DNA of 64,000 bases from the NCBI GenBank assembly GCA_026936325.1, contig JAPTHN010000003.1, positions 47,349,511-47,413,510 on the forward strand, written 5' to 3'. The notes under the pieces are model-generated. The model saw nothing but the letters and a program-made list of their open reading frames with translations. It was not told the origin of the DNA and ran no database searches. Each line of letters starts with the position of its first letter. The stretch's first letter is position 1. Shown here in pieces: positions 1-11,075 of this stretch. The DNA is from Platynereis dumerilii (Eukaryota; Annelida; Polychaeta; Phyllodocida; Nereididae). A program made the translations under genes and the position numbers.

Positions 1-1180
1 GTACTATTTTCTATCACAAACAATTGGGACCTACCTGTAAAATCCGAATAAAATATTGTATGAAATTGTATTAATTAACTTATTGTAGGCATGTAGGCCC
101 AGCTGTTTCTGCTATTGAAGTAGTCAATAAAAGTTGAATATCGTAATATACATGCATGTCATTCAATCCTATTGACAATTTGAAAATGGTATTAAGTCCT
201 ACAAGAGTTCAAAACTGTGTTTTAAACAGCATCAAAATGTATCTCCATGAAAGTGAGATCTCAACACTTTTTAATACACCAGACATTTGTTATCTTTTTT
301 CTCTTGCAATTTATATGTAATATACATCATTGTAAAGGGCAGGCCTATATGAAATTCAATCCTACAACAGAACTTCCACGGAAACAGAGTGCATTGCATT
401 TACTTTTTTCCAGCTATTCATCAGATAAGATTAGAATAGATTAACTTTTTTTGTTGATTGGGTCATTGTCATCAACATGTCACGTTAAATATAAACGAAA
501 TTTCTTCCTGTAGTCCACTGGTCTTCATCTGCATGCAGGTAATTTAATTCATTTAATCTAATCAATAAATGTAGCTTGAAGACATGCTCCAGTGACTCCA
601 CGGCAAATTGTGTTTCCCAGGGCTTCCCAGGGCCACCATGGGGTGTACTGAGCTGGCCAGGCTGCCCCCCTCGGCATGGACACTCTAAGATTAGCTGAGA
701 ATAGAATTCCCGGAATGACCGCAAAATATAGGACAGTGTCATATTTAAATTGATATTGGCTTATTTAAAAGAGGGAAGACCAGAAATTATGATTCACCAT
801 GTAAATCAGTACACAGATATAGCATCAGTTAGTAATATCAAACTTTATTGCAGAGAATTATTAGGTACAATCCACAAAATATCAATAGGCCCAATGTCAA
901 ATAATTCCTTTTTGGTATAATAGATTGATAGATAGGCCTATGGTTAGTATAGAAACTACGTATATAGACAACTAAGTCTGACTATGATCGAATATACAGA
1001 TAGGCCCAATATAATATAACCAATTAATATATTCAATGAATTTCAATCAGATAAGACATGCACAGCATCTTACACAAGCAGATAAGTGTGTTCAATCATG
1101 CGTTGAAGAGCAGGGCTCTCTGTAGCCACTCGTGCGTGACTTAATTGCATGCAGCCTAGAGGGGGCGCTCGTGAGCATTG
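1..1180. other. mostly unique AT-rich DNA
   Basis: Apart from the possible exon at 485-742, nothing is recognised here. Several TAGGCCTA/TAGGCCCA words occur (about 107, 883, 935 and 1001), a word I associate with echinoderm genomes. Confidence 0.4.
485..742 (-). CDS. possible terminal exon of an unrecognised gene
   Basis: An 85-codon minus-strand frame contains a coding-like stretch after a good 3' splice site (TTCTATTCTCAG, then CTAATCTTAGAG) near 690. The part after that site would read LILECPCRGG, a Gly/Pro-rich linker, then SLEHVFKLHLLIRLNELNYL and a stop at 485. It is more GC-rich than its surroundings, which is the main reason to take it seriously. I do not recognise a family, no partner exon was found to the right, and a chance frame is quite possible. 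Confidence 0.18.
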   Translation of the reverse strand: MTLSYILRSFREFYSQLILECPCRGGQPGQLSTPHGGPGKPWETQFAVESLEHVFKLHLLIRLNELNYLHADEDQWTTGRNFVYI

Positions 1181-1184
1181 GGGG

Positions 1185-1305
1185 GCGTGGCTGGTATCGG
1201 AGTCGGCTCCAGTTAAAACCGATACCACCGATGCTAAGATTACATGCCGATACCGCCGATACCCGATACCCGATGCCAGAATCGGCACACCTCTACCCAC
1301 AACAC
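1185..1305 (-). repeat. CCGATAC-rich patch, probable end of a hAT-type element
   Basis: Repeated CCGATACC/CCGATAC/CCGATG words occur over about 90 bp. Read on the minus strand the patch begins TAGAGGTGTGCCGATTCTGG followed by TATCGG repeats, which resembles the ends of hAT-type MITEs known in several animal genomes. No opposite end was identified. Confidence 0.4.
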
Positions 1306-2386
1306 CTGATTCTTTCATGGGAACATAAGTTAATTAAAAGTATGATTTTGACGAGTGTGTGCCTTTAAACATGAGTGTCCCTGCTGGAAAAATCTTTCTA
1401 TTAAAACGTTGTTGTAAATATGAGTCATTCTTCAGCCATAAAACTTCCAAAATTGTGGTTTATCTCTTTGACTATTGATTTCAGATCTAGACATATCAAC
1501 TATGTCCCATGATAGCAAGCTGCAGTATATACACTGAAGACACAGCCTCGAACAAGACACATACAATCTGGGAGACATGTGTGAATTGCAACAATCGGTA
1601 GGATAAAAACTAGAGACATAAGGGAACATCGTAAAGATCTTTTGGAAAAGAAAAAAATGTGGGAAGTCGATTTAAAGCTGCTAGTGCAAATAAATCAGGG
1701 TTTCTTTCTGCTCGCTTCCCACTTTATATGTTGTGATGAGTTTGTTTTGGGGAGGGATGCCCTCATTGCACGCTGACTTGGGTCTCCGAGGAAAACTCCT
1801 GCAAAGTAGATAGAGCACACATCGGAAGTTAAACATCACCAACTTCTCATCCAATCAACAAGCGGCCTTCTCTTAACTTCAGGGACTCGGAACTGTCTCC
1901 TTTCAAAGTGTCATGTGTATCAAAGTTCTACCCCATTTCACAACCTTCCTCTCAGCAAGCATTTCATTTAAAACAGGTCATCATGCAAATGCCCAAAAGA
2001 CATCTTTGCTGTCATTAACAGGACAGTCTGTGGCCTTGGCAGTGTGCATATAGATTTATGACTGTTGCTGTTGCTTTTTGGCTTTTCATCACTTCTGTTA
2101 CTAAAAGCAGAGTGGTTGGAGGCCCAAATTAGGGTTGTAACTGCCCCCACTCTGCAACCTCACAAATTGTATATCAAATCGATCCTTATGACCCGCAGTT
2201 TTAAAAAAACCCGTCTGACGTTGAAAAATTAACGTGGCACTTTGCCGTCCCAGGGGTCAAAGGTCACGACCTCCATAGAAAAATGCCAATTTTCAAGCAC
2301 GGACATGAAATTCACTTTACAGGCTCTCCTGTGTGATACATCAAATGAAAGGTTGCATTGAGCTCAATAATTTGATTACAGCCACT

Positions 2387-2990
2387 TGACCTTTGACCTC
2401 ATTTGCATATCGCAGGAGTCATAAATAGGTCAAAAATCAGTAAAAAATTACCTACTTTTTTCAAATGGAAAGAAAGAAAGTTTCCCTGCTATGTTATTTT
2501 CACAGGTCCAACCCCTCAATTTCATGTGCACGCATCACAGGACATTGTGATTCAAATTTATGCAAATTTATTCACCATAGGTCACAACAAGGTCAAAGGT
2601 CACATAACCCAAATATATCTACGATATTTCTCAAAATTTCAGCAGAAATGCATTATTTCAGGCCCATTGTGTCATAGGTGATTTGTACTTGGTCATATTG
2701 TACACCATATGAAGGGTCTCAATGAGAACAATAATTTTGTAATACTCAATTGACCTTTGACCTCATTTGCATATCGCAGGAGTCATAAATAGGTCGAAAA
2801 TCACTAATTATTTACCTATTTTTTTCAACTTGGAAGAAACAAAGTTTCCTTATATGTTGTATTCATTGATTGCACCTCCAAATTCCATGTGCATTCTTTA
2901 CAGGACATTGTGATACAAATTTATGCTAATTTATTCACCATAGGTCACAACAAGATCAAAGGTCACATAACTCAAATATGTTCAGATGAA
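2387..2990 (-). repeat. left-arm ~364 bp units of the fold-back element
   Basis: Two units begin at TGACCTTTGACCTCATTTGC, at 2387 and 2751. They are inverted relative to the right-arm units. Translations of these units produce short similar frames that are repeat shadows, not genes. Confidence 0.85.
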
Positions 2991-3179
2991 ATCAAGGCAA
3001 ACTTATTCAAACCTTGCCCATTATATATGGCTGAGATGTTTTTGTGATACAACTTAATGTAACATGAAATGGCACTGTTTGTTGTATTATCCAAGTGCCA
3101 GCATGGTTGCTTATTGCTGAGATGATTTTGTGATGAAACTTAATACCTTGGTATGACATATACTGAAAAAATTAGCTAA

Positions 3180-5935
3180 ATTTCAGATGACAACATCACA
3201 TGAGTATGCGCCCAAATCTTAGGTGTAGGGTCTATGAAAATAATGTAGCATTTTCGCTCTTGAAACTTTTATCATTCTTGTAATATGCAAATAATGTCAA
3301 CGGTCAAATGAGTATCTCAAGTAATTATAGAATTTATCTTAACTTTTCCTTTGGTGTACAACAAGTTCTTTCAGAAAATGGATATGGCACAATGGCCCTG
3401 AAATATTGCATTCCTGTTCAGATTTAAAGAAAACCGGGAGTTATGGTAAAACAGGAAAGTTATTCTCAACAAAGTAGGTATAGTTACATCTGGATCATGT
3501 GACCTCTGACCTTTGTGTGACCAATATCAAATAAATTTGCACAAGTATAAGTCACTGCATTCCATGTTGAATGTACATCAATTGAGGAGGTAATAAGATC
3601 TATGAAAATGATATGGTAGGGGAAACTGCCCTTCTTCAAATTGGAAATAAAGAATTTTTGGTGATTTGCAGATGAGGTCAAGGGTTAAGTGAGCATCATT
3701 CAATTATAGTACTCATTAACACCTTTCATTTGGTGGATGACAAGTCCATACTGGAAATGCATAAATATGACACCATGGGCCTGAAATAATGCACTTCTAC
3801 TGAAATTTTGAGAAATATAGGAGCTATTTTTGTGTTAATGTGACTTTTTAACCTTTGACGTTGTTGTGACCTATGTTGAATAAATTAGCATAGATTTGCA
3901 TCACAATGTCCTGTAAAGAATGCACATGGAATTTAGGGGAACAATCTATGAAAACAACATAGAAGGGAAACTTTGTTTCTTACAGGTTGAAAAAAACTGG
4001 TAAAAATTAGTGATTTTTGACCAATTTATGACTCCTGTAATATTCAAATGAGGTCAAAGGTCAATTGAGTATCACAAAATTATTGCGCGAATTGAGACCC
4101 TTCATATGGTGCACAATATGACCAAGTACAAATTACCTATGACACAATAGGCCTGAAATAATGCATTTCTACTGACATTTTTGAGAAATATGGGAGCTTT
4201 GTCTGAGTTATGCAACCTTTGACCTTGTTGTGAATAAATTTGCATAAATTTGTATCACAATGTCCTGTGATGCATGCACATGAAATTAAGGGCTGGATCT
4301 ATGAAAATAACATAGTAGGGAAACTTTCTTTCTTTCCATTTGAAAAAAGTAGGTAATTTTAGAAGGGAAACTTTGTTTCTTACAAGTTTAAAAAAAAAAA
4401 AAGGTAAATAATTAGTGATTTTCGACCTATTTATGACTCCTGCGATATGCAAATGAGGTCAAAGGTCAACTGAGTATCACAAAATTATTGTTCTCATTGA
4501 AACCCTTCACATGGTATACAATAAGACCATGTACAAATTACCTATGACACAATTGGCCTGAAATAATGCATTTCTGCTGAAATTTTGAGAAATATCGGAG
4601 ATATATTTGGGTTATGTGACCTTTGACCTTGTTGTGACCTAAGGTGATATATGAATAAATTTGTAAAGATTTTCATGACAATGTCCTGTGATGCGTGCAC
4701 ATGAAATTTAGGGGCTGGATCTATGAAAATAACTTAGTAGGGAAACTTTCTTTCGTTCCATTTGAAAAAAGTAATTTTTTACTGATTTTTGACATATTTA
4801 TGATTCCTGCGATATGCAAATGAGGTCAAAGGTCAATTGAGTGTCACATAGTTGTTGTTCTCATTAAGACCCTTCACATGGTGTACAATAAGACCATGTA
4901 CAAATTGACTATGACACAATGAGCCGGAAATTATGCATTTCTACTGAAATTTTGAGAAATATGGGAGCTACGTTTGAGTTATGTGACCTTTGACCTTGTT
5001 GTGACCTGTGGTGAATAAATTAGCATAAATTTGTATCACAATGTCCTGTAAAGAATGCACATGGAATTTAGGGGGTACAATCATGAATACAACATAGAAG
5101 GAAACTTTGTTTCTTACAAGTAGAAAAAAATAGGTAAATAATTGGTGATTTTCGACCTATTTACGACTCCTGCGATATGCAAATGAGGTCACAGGTCAAT
5201 TGAGTATCACAAAATTATTGTTCTCATTGAAACCCATCACATGGTATACAATAAGACCATGTACAAATTACCTATGACACAATGGGCCTGAAATAATGCA
5301 TTTCTGCTGAAATTTTGAGAAATATCGGAGCTATGTTTAGGTTATGTGACCTTTGACTTTGTTGTGACCTATGGTGATATATGAATAAATTTGCATAAAT
5401 TTTCATGGCAATGTCCTGTAAGGCGTGTGCAAGAAATTAAGGGGCTGGATCTATGAAAATAACTTAGCAGGGAAACTTTCTTTCTTTCCATTTGAAAAAA
5501 GTAGGTCATTTTTTACTGATTTTTGATCTATTTATGACTCCTGCAATATGCAAATGAGGTCAAAGGTCAATTGAGTATTACAAAATTATTGTTCTCATTG
5601 AGACCCTTCATATGGTGTGCAATATGACCAACTACAAAATGCCTATGACACCTTCGGCCTGAAATAATATATTTCTGCTGAAATTTTGAGAAATATGGGA
5701 GAGATGTTTGAGTTATGTGACCTTTGACCTTGTTGTGACCTATGGTGAATAAATTTGCATAAATTTGCTTCACAATGTCCTTTGATGCGTGCACATGAAA
5801 TTTAGGGGTTGGACCTGTGAAAATAACATAGTAGGGAAACTTTCTTTCTTTCCATTTGAAAAAAGTAGGTAATTTTTTACTGATTTTTGACCTATTTATG
5901 ACTCCTGCGATATGCAAATGTAGCAAAGGTCAAGT
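3180..5935 (+). repeat. right-arm tandem array of ~370 bp units
   Basis: The shared landmark (ATGCAAATGAGGTCAAAGGTCA, or a decayed form) recurs near 3297, 3673, 4051, 4456, 4823, 5186, 5557 and 5921, a spacing of 363-405 bp. Units nearest the centre (3297, 3673) are visibly more diverged than the outer ones, so the array seems to have grown or been homogenised at its outer end. Confidence 0.85.
4446..5730 (+). promoter_or_regulatory. cluster of DR1 nuclear-receptor motifs, several joined to a POU octamer
   Basis: Exact AGGTCAAAGGTCA (either strand) occurs at 4456, 4617, 4823, 4984, 5557 and 5718. A variant with spacer C lies at 5186. In each unit the forward motif directly follows ATGCAAAT (octamer) with one base between. 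More exact copies lie outside this span at 2387, 2590, 2751 and 4051. DR1 is the known binding site of HNF4, RXR, COUP-TF and similar receptors. Whether these copies are used is not known. Confidence 0.5.
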
Positions 5936-7534
5936 GGCTGTAATCACATTGTTGAGCTCAATGCAACCTTTCATTTGATGTATCATACGCCTCTGTATCT
6001 GAAACAGATCACACAGGAGAGCCTGTAAAGTGAATTTCATGTCCGTGCTTGAAAATTGGAATTTTTCTATCGAGGTCGTGACCTTTGACCCCTGGGACGG
6101 CAAAGTGCCACGTTAATTTTTCTACATCAGACGGGTTTTTTTAAAACTGCGGGTCATAAGGATCGATTTGATATACAATTTGTGAGGTTGCAGAGCGGGG
6201 GCAGTTACATCAAAAACTAAGCCACTTTTTGGCCTCCTGCCACTCTGCTATAAAGAGCCTCAACATGCAAAGAGGCAGTGTGTAAGAAGAGAAGAGAATA
6301 TACATGACACATGACAGATAGGGAGAGATGCCTGGATTGGACCATTACTTCGATTGGGCTGCATTTATAAGTCTAACTTCAAATTTGGGAGAGGATTTGT
6401 CGAATTTTGTCCTATCTAGAATACTGGGAATACATCATCTCTTTAGAAAGGGTAGTTATTGCATCATGATAGTATTGTAAGTTGTCAAATATGTCCAGTG
6501 GAACAGGTTTGTATTAGTCTGTGTTTAAATCGAAAATGGTTTTTACAGACCTATAGTCAAACAAATGCAAAGTAAAACAAAGAACCATGCACAGAAAAAC
6601 AATAACTGATCTCAATATAAAGAGGGATTAACTGGGGGGGGGGGTGAGAAGTGAATCTGCTCTTATCCAGGATTCCCTCATGTCTATCAGTCAATGAACC
6701 ATAGATATCCAAGTAAATTAGGCTGGAGACAGCTAGTTTCATTACCCCAATCACTCATCCTCTCTCTTTGCCCTATGAGTCCATGGACAGATAAGCCGTT
6801 CCCCTTTCAAACCTCGCTCAACTATCGCAATGCTAAATTGCCTTCAGTGTATTATGTCACACAATGATTTAATTTCTTTCTTTTCAAAAGCATCCATAGT
6901 TCACAGCTATGAACATCATAAGTGTCAGGTCTGCCCAGAATTAACTCAAGTCCGAACGAAGCAGATTCTTCTACCATTCTGTGCTAAGTTAAATAAGTGC
7001 CAAGTTGAACCAAATTCCCTGATATATTTTTGAGATGCTTGATGCTGAAAATCAGGAGCAAAACAGCACAAATGCCTTTAATTAAGCATCATTTCAGGGT
7101 GTTGCCGCACAGTTCGAAAGGGCTCGAAAGTGTAATAACCAACTAGAGCACCAAGTGTAGAGGTATGGTCTTTAATGAGCGAAGGAAAAACTTGCTAATT
7201 CCATCTCAGGATTTGAGAAGAAATAATTATAAACTGATGTGACACAATGAAGCAGCACAGCTGGTTAGTGTCAGGGAGTCCTTCAAGGAATATGTGTTTT
7301 GTGGCCTTGCCTTTTTCTTTTCTTCTGATTCATATTTTTCAAAAGGATTTATGGAGAAATTGGTTCCTCTCAGTGGCTCAAGTGCTTAGTGGTTGGCATG
7401 AGGTCATGGGTATGAATCCATTGTTGAGGCAATATGTTGACCTTCTTGTTTATTGTCATGCATTGCCTGCCATGATAAGCTTGAAGCCTTGAACTTTTCT
7501 GAGTAGCAACTTGACATCAGATTAAGAGTTTTAA

Positions 7535-9710
7535 AAACATGAGTGTCCATGTGGGAAAAATCTTTCTATTAGAGCGTCCTTGTAAATATGAGTCATTCTT
7601 CAGCCATAAAACTTCCAAAATTGTGGGTTATCTCACTGAAAGTTGATTTCAGATCTAGACATATCAACTATGTCCCATGATAGCAAGCTGCAGTACATAT
7701 CTACACTGAATACACCGCCTCAAGACACATACAATCTGGGAGACGAGTACATGTGAATTGCAACAATCGGTGGGATAAAAACCAGTGAGACATAAGGGAA
7801 CATTGTAAACATCTTTTGGAAAAGAAAAAAAAGTGGAGAAGCCGATTTAAAGTTGCTTGTGCAAATAAATCAGGCTTTCTTTCAGCTCGCTTCCCACTTG
7901 ATATGTTGTGATGAGTTTGTTTTGGGAAGGGATGCCCTCATTGCACGCTGACTTGGGTCTCCGAGGAAATCTCCTGCAAAGTAGACAGAGCACATATCAG
8001 AAGTTAAACAGCATCAGCTTCTCATCCAATCAACAAGCGGCCTTCTCTTAGCGGCAGGGACTCGGAACTGTCTCCTTTCAAAGTGTCATGTGTATCAAAG
8101 TTGTACCAATGTATCCCATTTCACAACTCTCCTCTCAGGAGGCATGTAGATTCTCATTTTAAATCAGTCATCATGCAAATGTCCAGGAGGCATTTTTGCT
8201 GTCATTAACAGGACAGTCTGTGGCCTTGGCAGTGTGCATATAGATTTATGAGTGTTGCAGTTGCTTTTTGGCTTTTCATCACTTCTTTTACTAAAGAGCC
8301 TCAACATGCAAAGAGGCAGTGTGTAAGAGGGGAAGAGAGTATACATGACACATGACAGATTGGGAGAGATGCCTGGATTGGACCATTACTTCAATTGGGC
8401 TGCATTTATAAGTCTAACTTCAAATTTGGGAGAGAATTTTTCGAATTCTCTCCTATCTAGAATACTGCATGGGAATACATAATCTCTTTAGAAAGGGCAG
8501 TTATTGCATAATGGTAGTATTGCAAGTTGTCAAAAATATCCAGTGGGACAAGTTTGTATTAGTCTGCATTTAAATCAGTTAAGCTTGGTTTCGTCTAGGT
8601 GGTTGGCAGCTGCCTGTTAGACAGTGCCTGTATCTGCAGGTGACTTTTTCGAAAAGGGTTTTGACAGACCCATAGTCAAACAAATGCAAAGTAAACCAAA
8701 GAACCACGCTTGGAAAAACAATGACTAATTTCAATATGAAGGGGGGATTAACTGGGGGGGGGGGCTGAGGTAAGTCAATCTGATTTTATCCAGGATTCCC
8801 TGACATCTATCAGTCAATAAACCATGGATATCACAGTGAATTGGGCTAGAGACAGCTAGTGACATTACCCCAATCACCTATCCTGTCTCTTTGCCCCCGG
8901 AGTCCATGGACAGATAAGCCGTTCACCTTTCAAATGTCCCTCAACTATCGCAATGCTAAATTGCCTTCAGTGTAAGATGTCATACAATGACATAATTTAT
9001 TTCTTTTCGAAAAGCATCCATTGAGAATTCTGACTTCAACATCATATGGTTTCGAGTGAATATATAATAAAACCCCATGACAGTGTAGTTCACACCTATG
9101 AACATCATGAGTGTCAGGTCTGCTCTTAATTAACACAAATCCAACCAATGCAGACTCCTCAACCATTCAGTGCTTAGTTAAATAAGTTGAACCAAATTCC
9201 TTGATATATTTTGAGAAGCTTGATGCTGAAAATCAGGAGCAAACTACACAAATGCCTTTAAAAGCATCATTTGAGGGCGTTGCAACACAGTCCAAAAAAT
9301 CTCGTAAGTGCATTAACCAATACAGCACCAAGCGTAGAGGTATGGTCTTTAATGTGAGAAAGAAAAACATGCTAATTCCATGTCCATCTCAGAACTTGTG
9401 AAGAAATATTTATAAACTGATATGACAGAGTGAATCAGAACAGCTGGTTAGTATAGTGTCAGGAGTCCTTCAAGGAATATTGTGGCCTTGCCTTTTTCTT
9501 TTCTTCTGATTCATATTTTTGAAAAGGATTTATGGAGCAACTGGTTCCTCTCAGTGGCTCAAGTGCTTAGCGGTTGGCAAGAGGTCATGGGTATGAATCC
9601 ATTGTTGAGGCAATATGTTGCCCTTCTTGTTTATTGTCATGCATTGCCTGCCATGATAAGCTTGAAGCCTTGACCTTTCTGAGTAGCAACCTGACATCAG
9701 ATTATGAGTT
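7535..9710 (+). repeat. tandem repeat unit 2 (2176 bp), uninterrupted
   Basis: A full copy, with AAACATGAGTGTCC at the start and the next unit at 9711. It keeps the empty site TACTAAAG (8289-8296) where unit 1 has the hAT-like insertion. It also has an extra ~80 bp at about 8578-8660 absent from unit 1, and a G-run at 8754-8763 matching one at 6631-6644 in unit 1. Confidence 0.85.
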
Positions 9711-11075
9711 AAACATGAGTGTCCCTGCTGGAAAAATCTTTCTATTAAAACGTTGTTGTAAATATCAGTCATTCTTCAGCCATAACACTTCCAAAAGTGT
9801 GGTTTATCTCACTGACAGTTGATTTCAGATCTAGACATATCAACTATGTCCCATGGTAGCAATCAGCAGTATATATACTGAAGACACAGCCTCAAGACAC
9901 ATACAATCTGGGAGACATGTGTGAATTGCAACAATCGGTAGGATAAAAACCAGTGAGACATAAGGGAACATCGTAAAGATCTTTTGGAAAGAAAAAATTT
10001 CGGGAAGTCGATTTAAAGCTGCTAGTGCAAATAAATCAGGCTTTCTTTCAGCTCACTTCCCACTTGATATGTTGTGATGAGTTTGTTTTGGGGAGGGATG
10101 CCCTCATTGCACGCTGACTTGGGTCTCCGAGGAAATCTCCAGCAAAGTAGACAGAGCACTTACCAGAAGTTAAACATCACCAACTTCTCATCCAATCAGC
10201 AAGCAAACTTCTCTTAACTGCAGGGACTCAGAACCATCTCCTTTCGAAGTGTCATGTGTATCAAAGTTCTACCCCATTTCACAACCGGCCTCACAGCATG
10301 TAAATTTGCTTAAGTCATCATGTGGACAGGATGAGGACATGTCAGACATCCAGATGAAATCTTTGAAGTGAGCTGTAGGCTTCCGCTGCTGCCTTCTGGA
10401 ATTTCATAGCTTCTGTTATATTACTAAGGAGCCTGAACATGCAACACGGCGGTGTGTTAGAAGAGAAGAAGTTATACATGCAGGAAAATGGCTGAAGACA
10501 GATCATAAATAAATTAAAAGGGTGAGTTGTCAGGATAGGACCAGTGCCACGACTGGACTGCTTTAAGCATTAAGTCTGACTTTAGGACATGGTCCTACAT
10601 ATTGCAACCACCAAATTACATCCGGCGGAGGAAAACTTCAATCAGATAAAATGGCCTCAAATTATTTTCTCCAAATAGGTGTATCGAATTCTCATTTAAA
10701 TTAACATTATCTCAGGTAATAAAACATCCAATTTAAAGGTAAAACCACAATCAAAATATGACCAGAGCATCAAAAGTAGCTTGCTGCATCATTGTATTTG
10801 ATGATAAAAAAATATAGTTGATTGGAACGTTTTGGTAATCATAAAATGTTCATGTTTTTGTGTCAATAACAATTATTTTTCATTTGCAAAACACAATAAT
10901 TGAGTACACAGTGAAGGAAAATGGCTGTTTAGTGTCAGAGAGTCCTTCAAGGCAGCTCCCCTTGGCCTTGCCCTGGTGCAAAACCTGGTCATTCAAAACC
11001 ACATTTTCAGTAGATTTATGAAGCAATTGTTTCATGTCAGTGGCTTTATTTTCTTCATGGGGTCATGGGTATACC
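9711..11075 (+). repeat. tandem repeat unit 3, partial and diverged
   Basis: The first ~730 bp match units 1 and 2 closely, including the insertion site (ATTACTAAGGAGCC at about 10430). After that the match becomes patchy: 10450-10915 is largely different, and it resumes at 10921-11070 (AGTCCTTCAAGG, then GGGGTCATGGGTAT) before being lost. Confidence 0.7.

Larger units (their letters stand above)
2108..6247. mobile_element. non-autonomous hAT-like fold-back element, 4.14 kb
   Basis: The ends are inverted copies (CAGAGTGG..GGAGGCC at 2108; its complement ends at 6247), and the inversion extends inward through several hundred bases, including GTAACTGCCCCC and ATATCAAATCGATCC. Flanks ACTAAAAG (2100-2107) and CTATAAAG (6248-6255) are decayed versions of the single TACTAAAG kept at the homologous empty sites in units 2 and 3, fitting an 8 bp hAT duplication. 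The interior is not a transposase: it is two left-facing and about seven or eight right-facing ~370 bp units. The hAT label rests on end sequence and duplication length only. Confidence 0.75.
1368..7534 (+). repeat. tandem repeat unit 1 (about 2.0 kb), split by the hAT-like insertion
   Basis: Unit 1 of a tandem array that starts at AAACATGAGTGTCCCTGCTGG. It matches unit 2 almost base for base along long stretches, for example GCACGCTGACTTGGGTCTCC, but is interrupted by the fold-back element at 2108-6247. Near its end is a weakly tRNA-like stretch (A-box-like TGGCTCAAGTGCTTAGTGG, then B-box-like GGGTATGAATCC at about 7376-7430), suggesting the unit carries an old SINE. No credible coding frame is seen. 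Confidence 0.8.

Noticed and set aside
5567-5926. 119-codon frame and its look-alikes at 2403-2681, 3484-3681 and 4255-4452
   Set aside because: All are translations of the ~370 bp repeat units in either arm of the fold-back element. The shared peptide follows from shared DNA, and the frame is not kept across all units.
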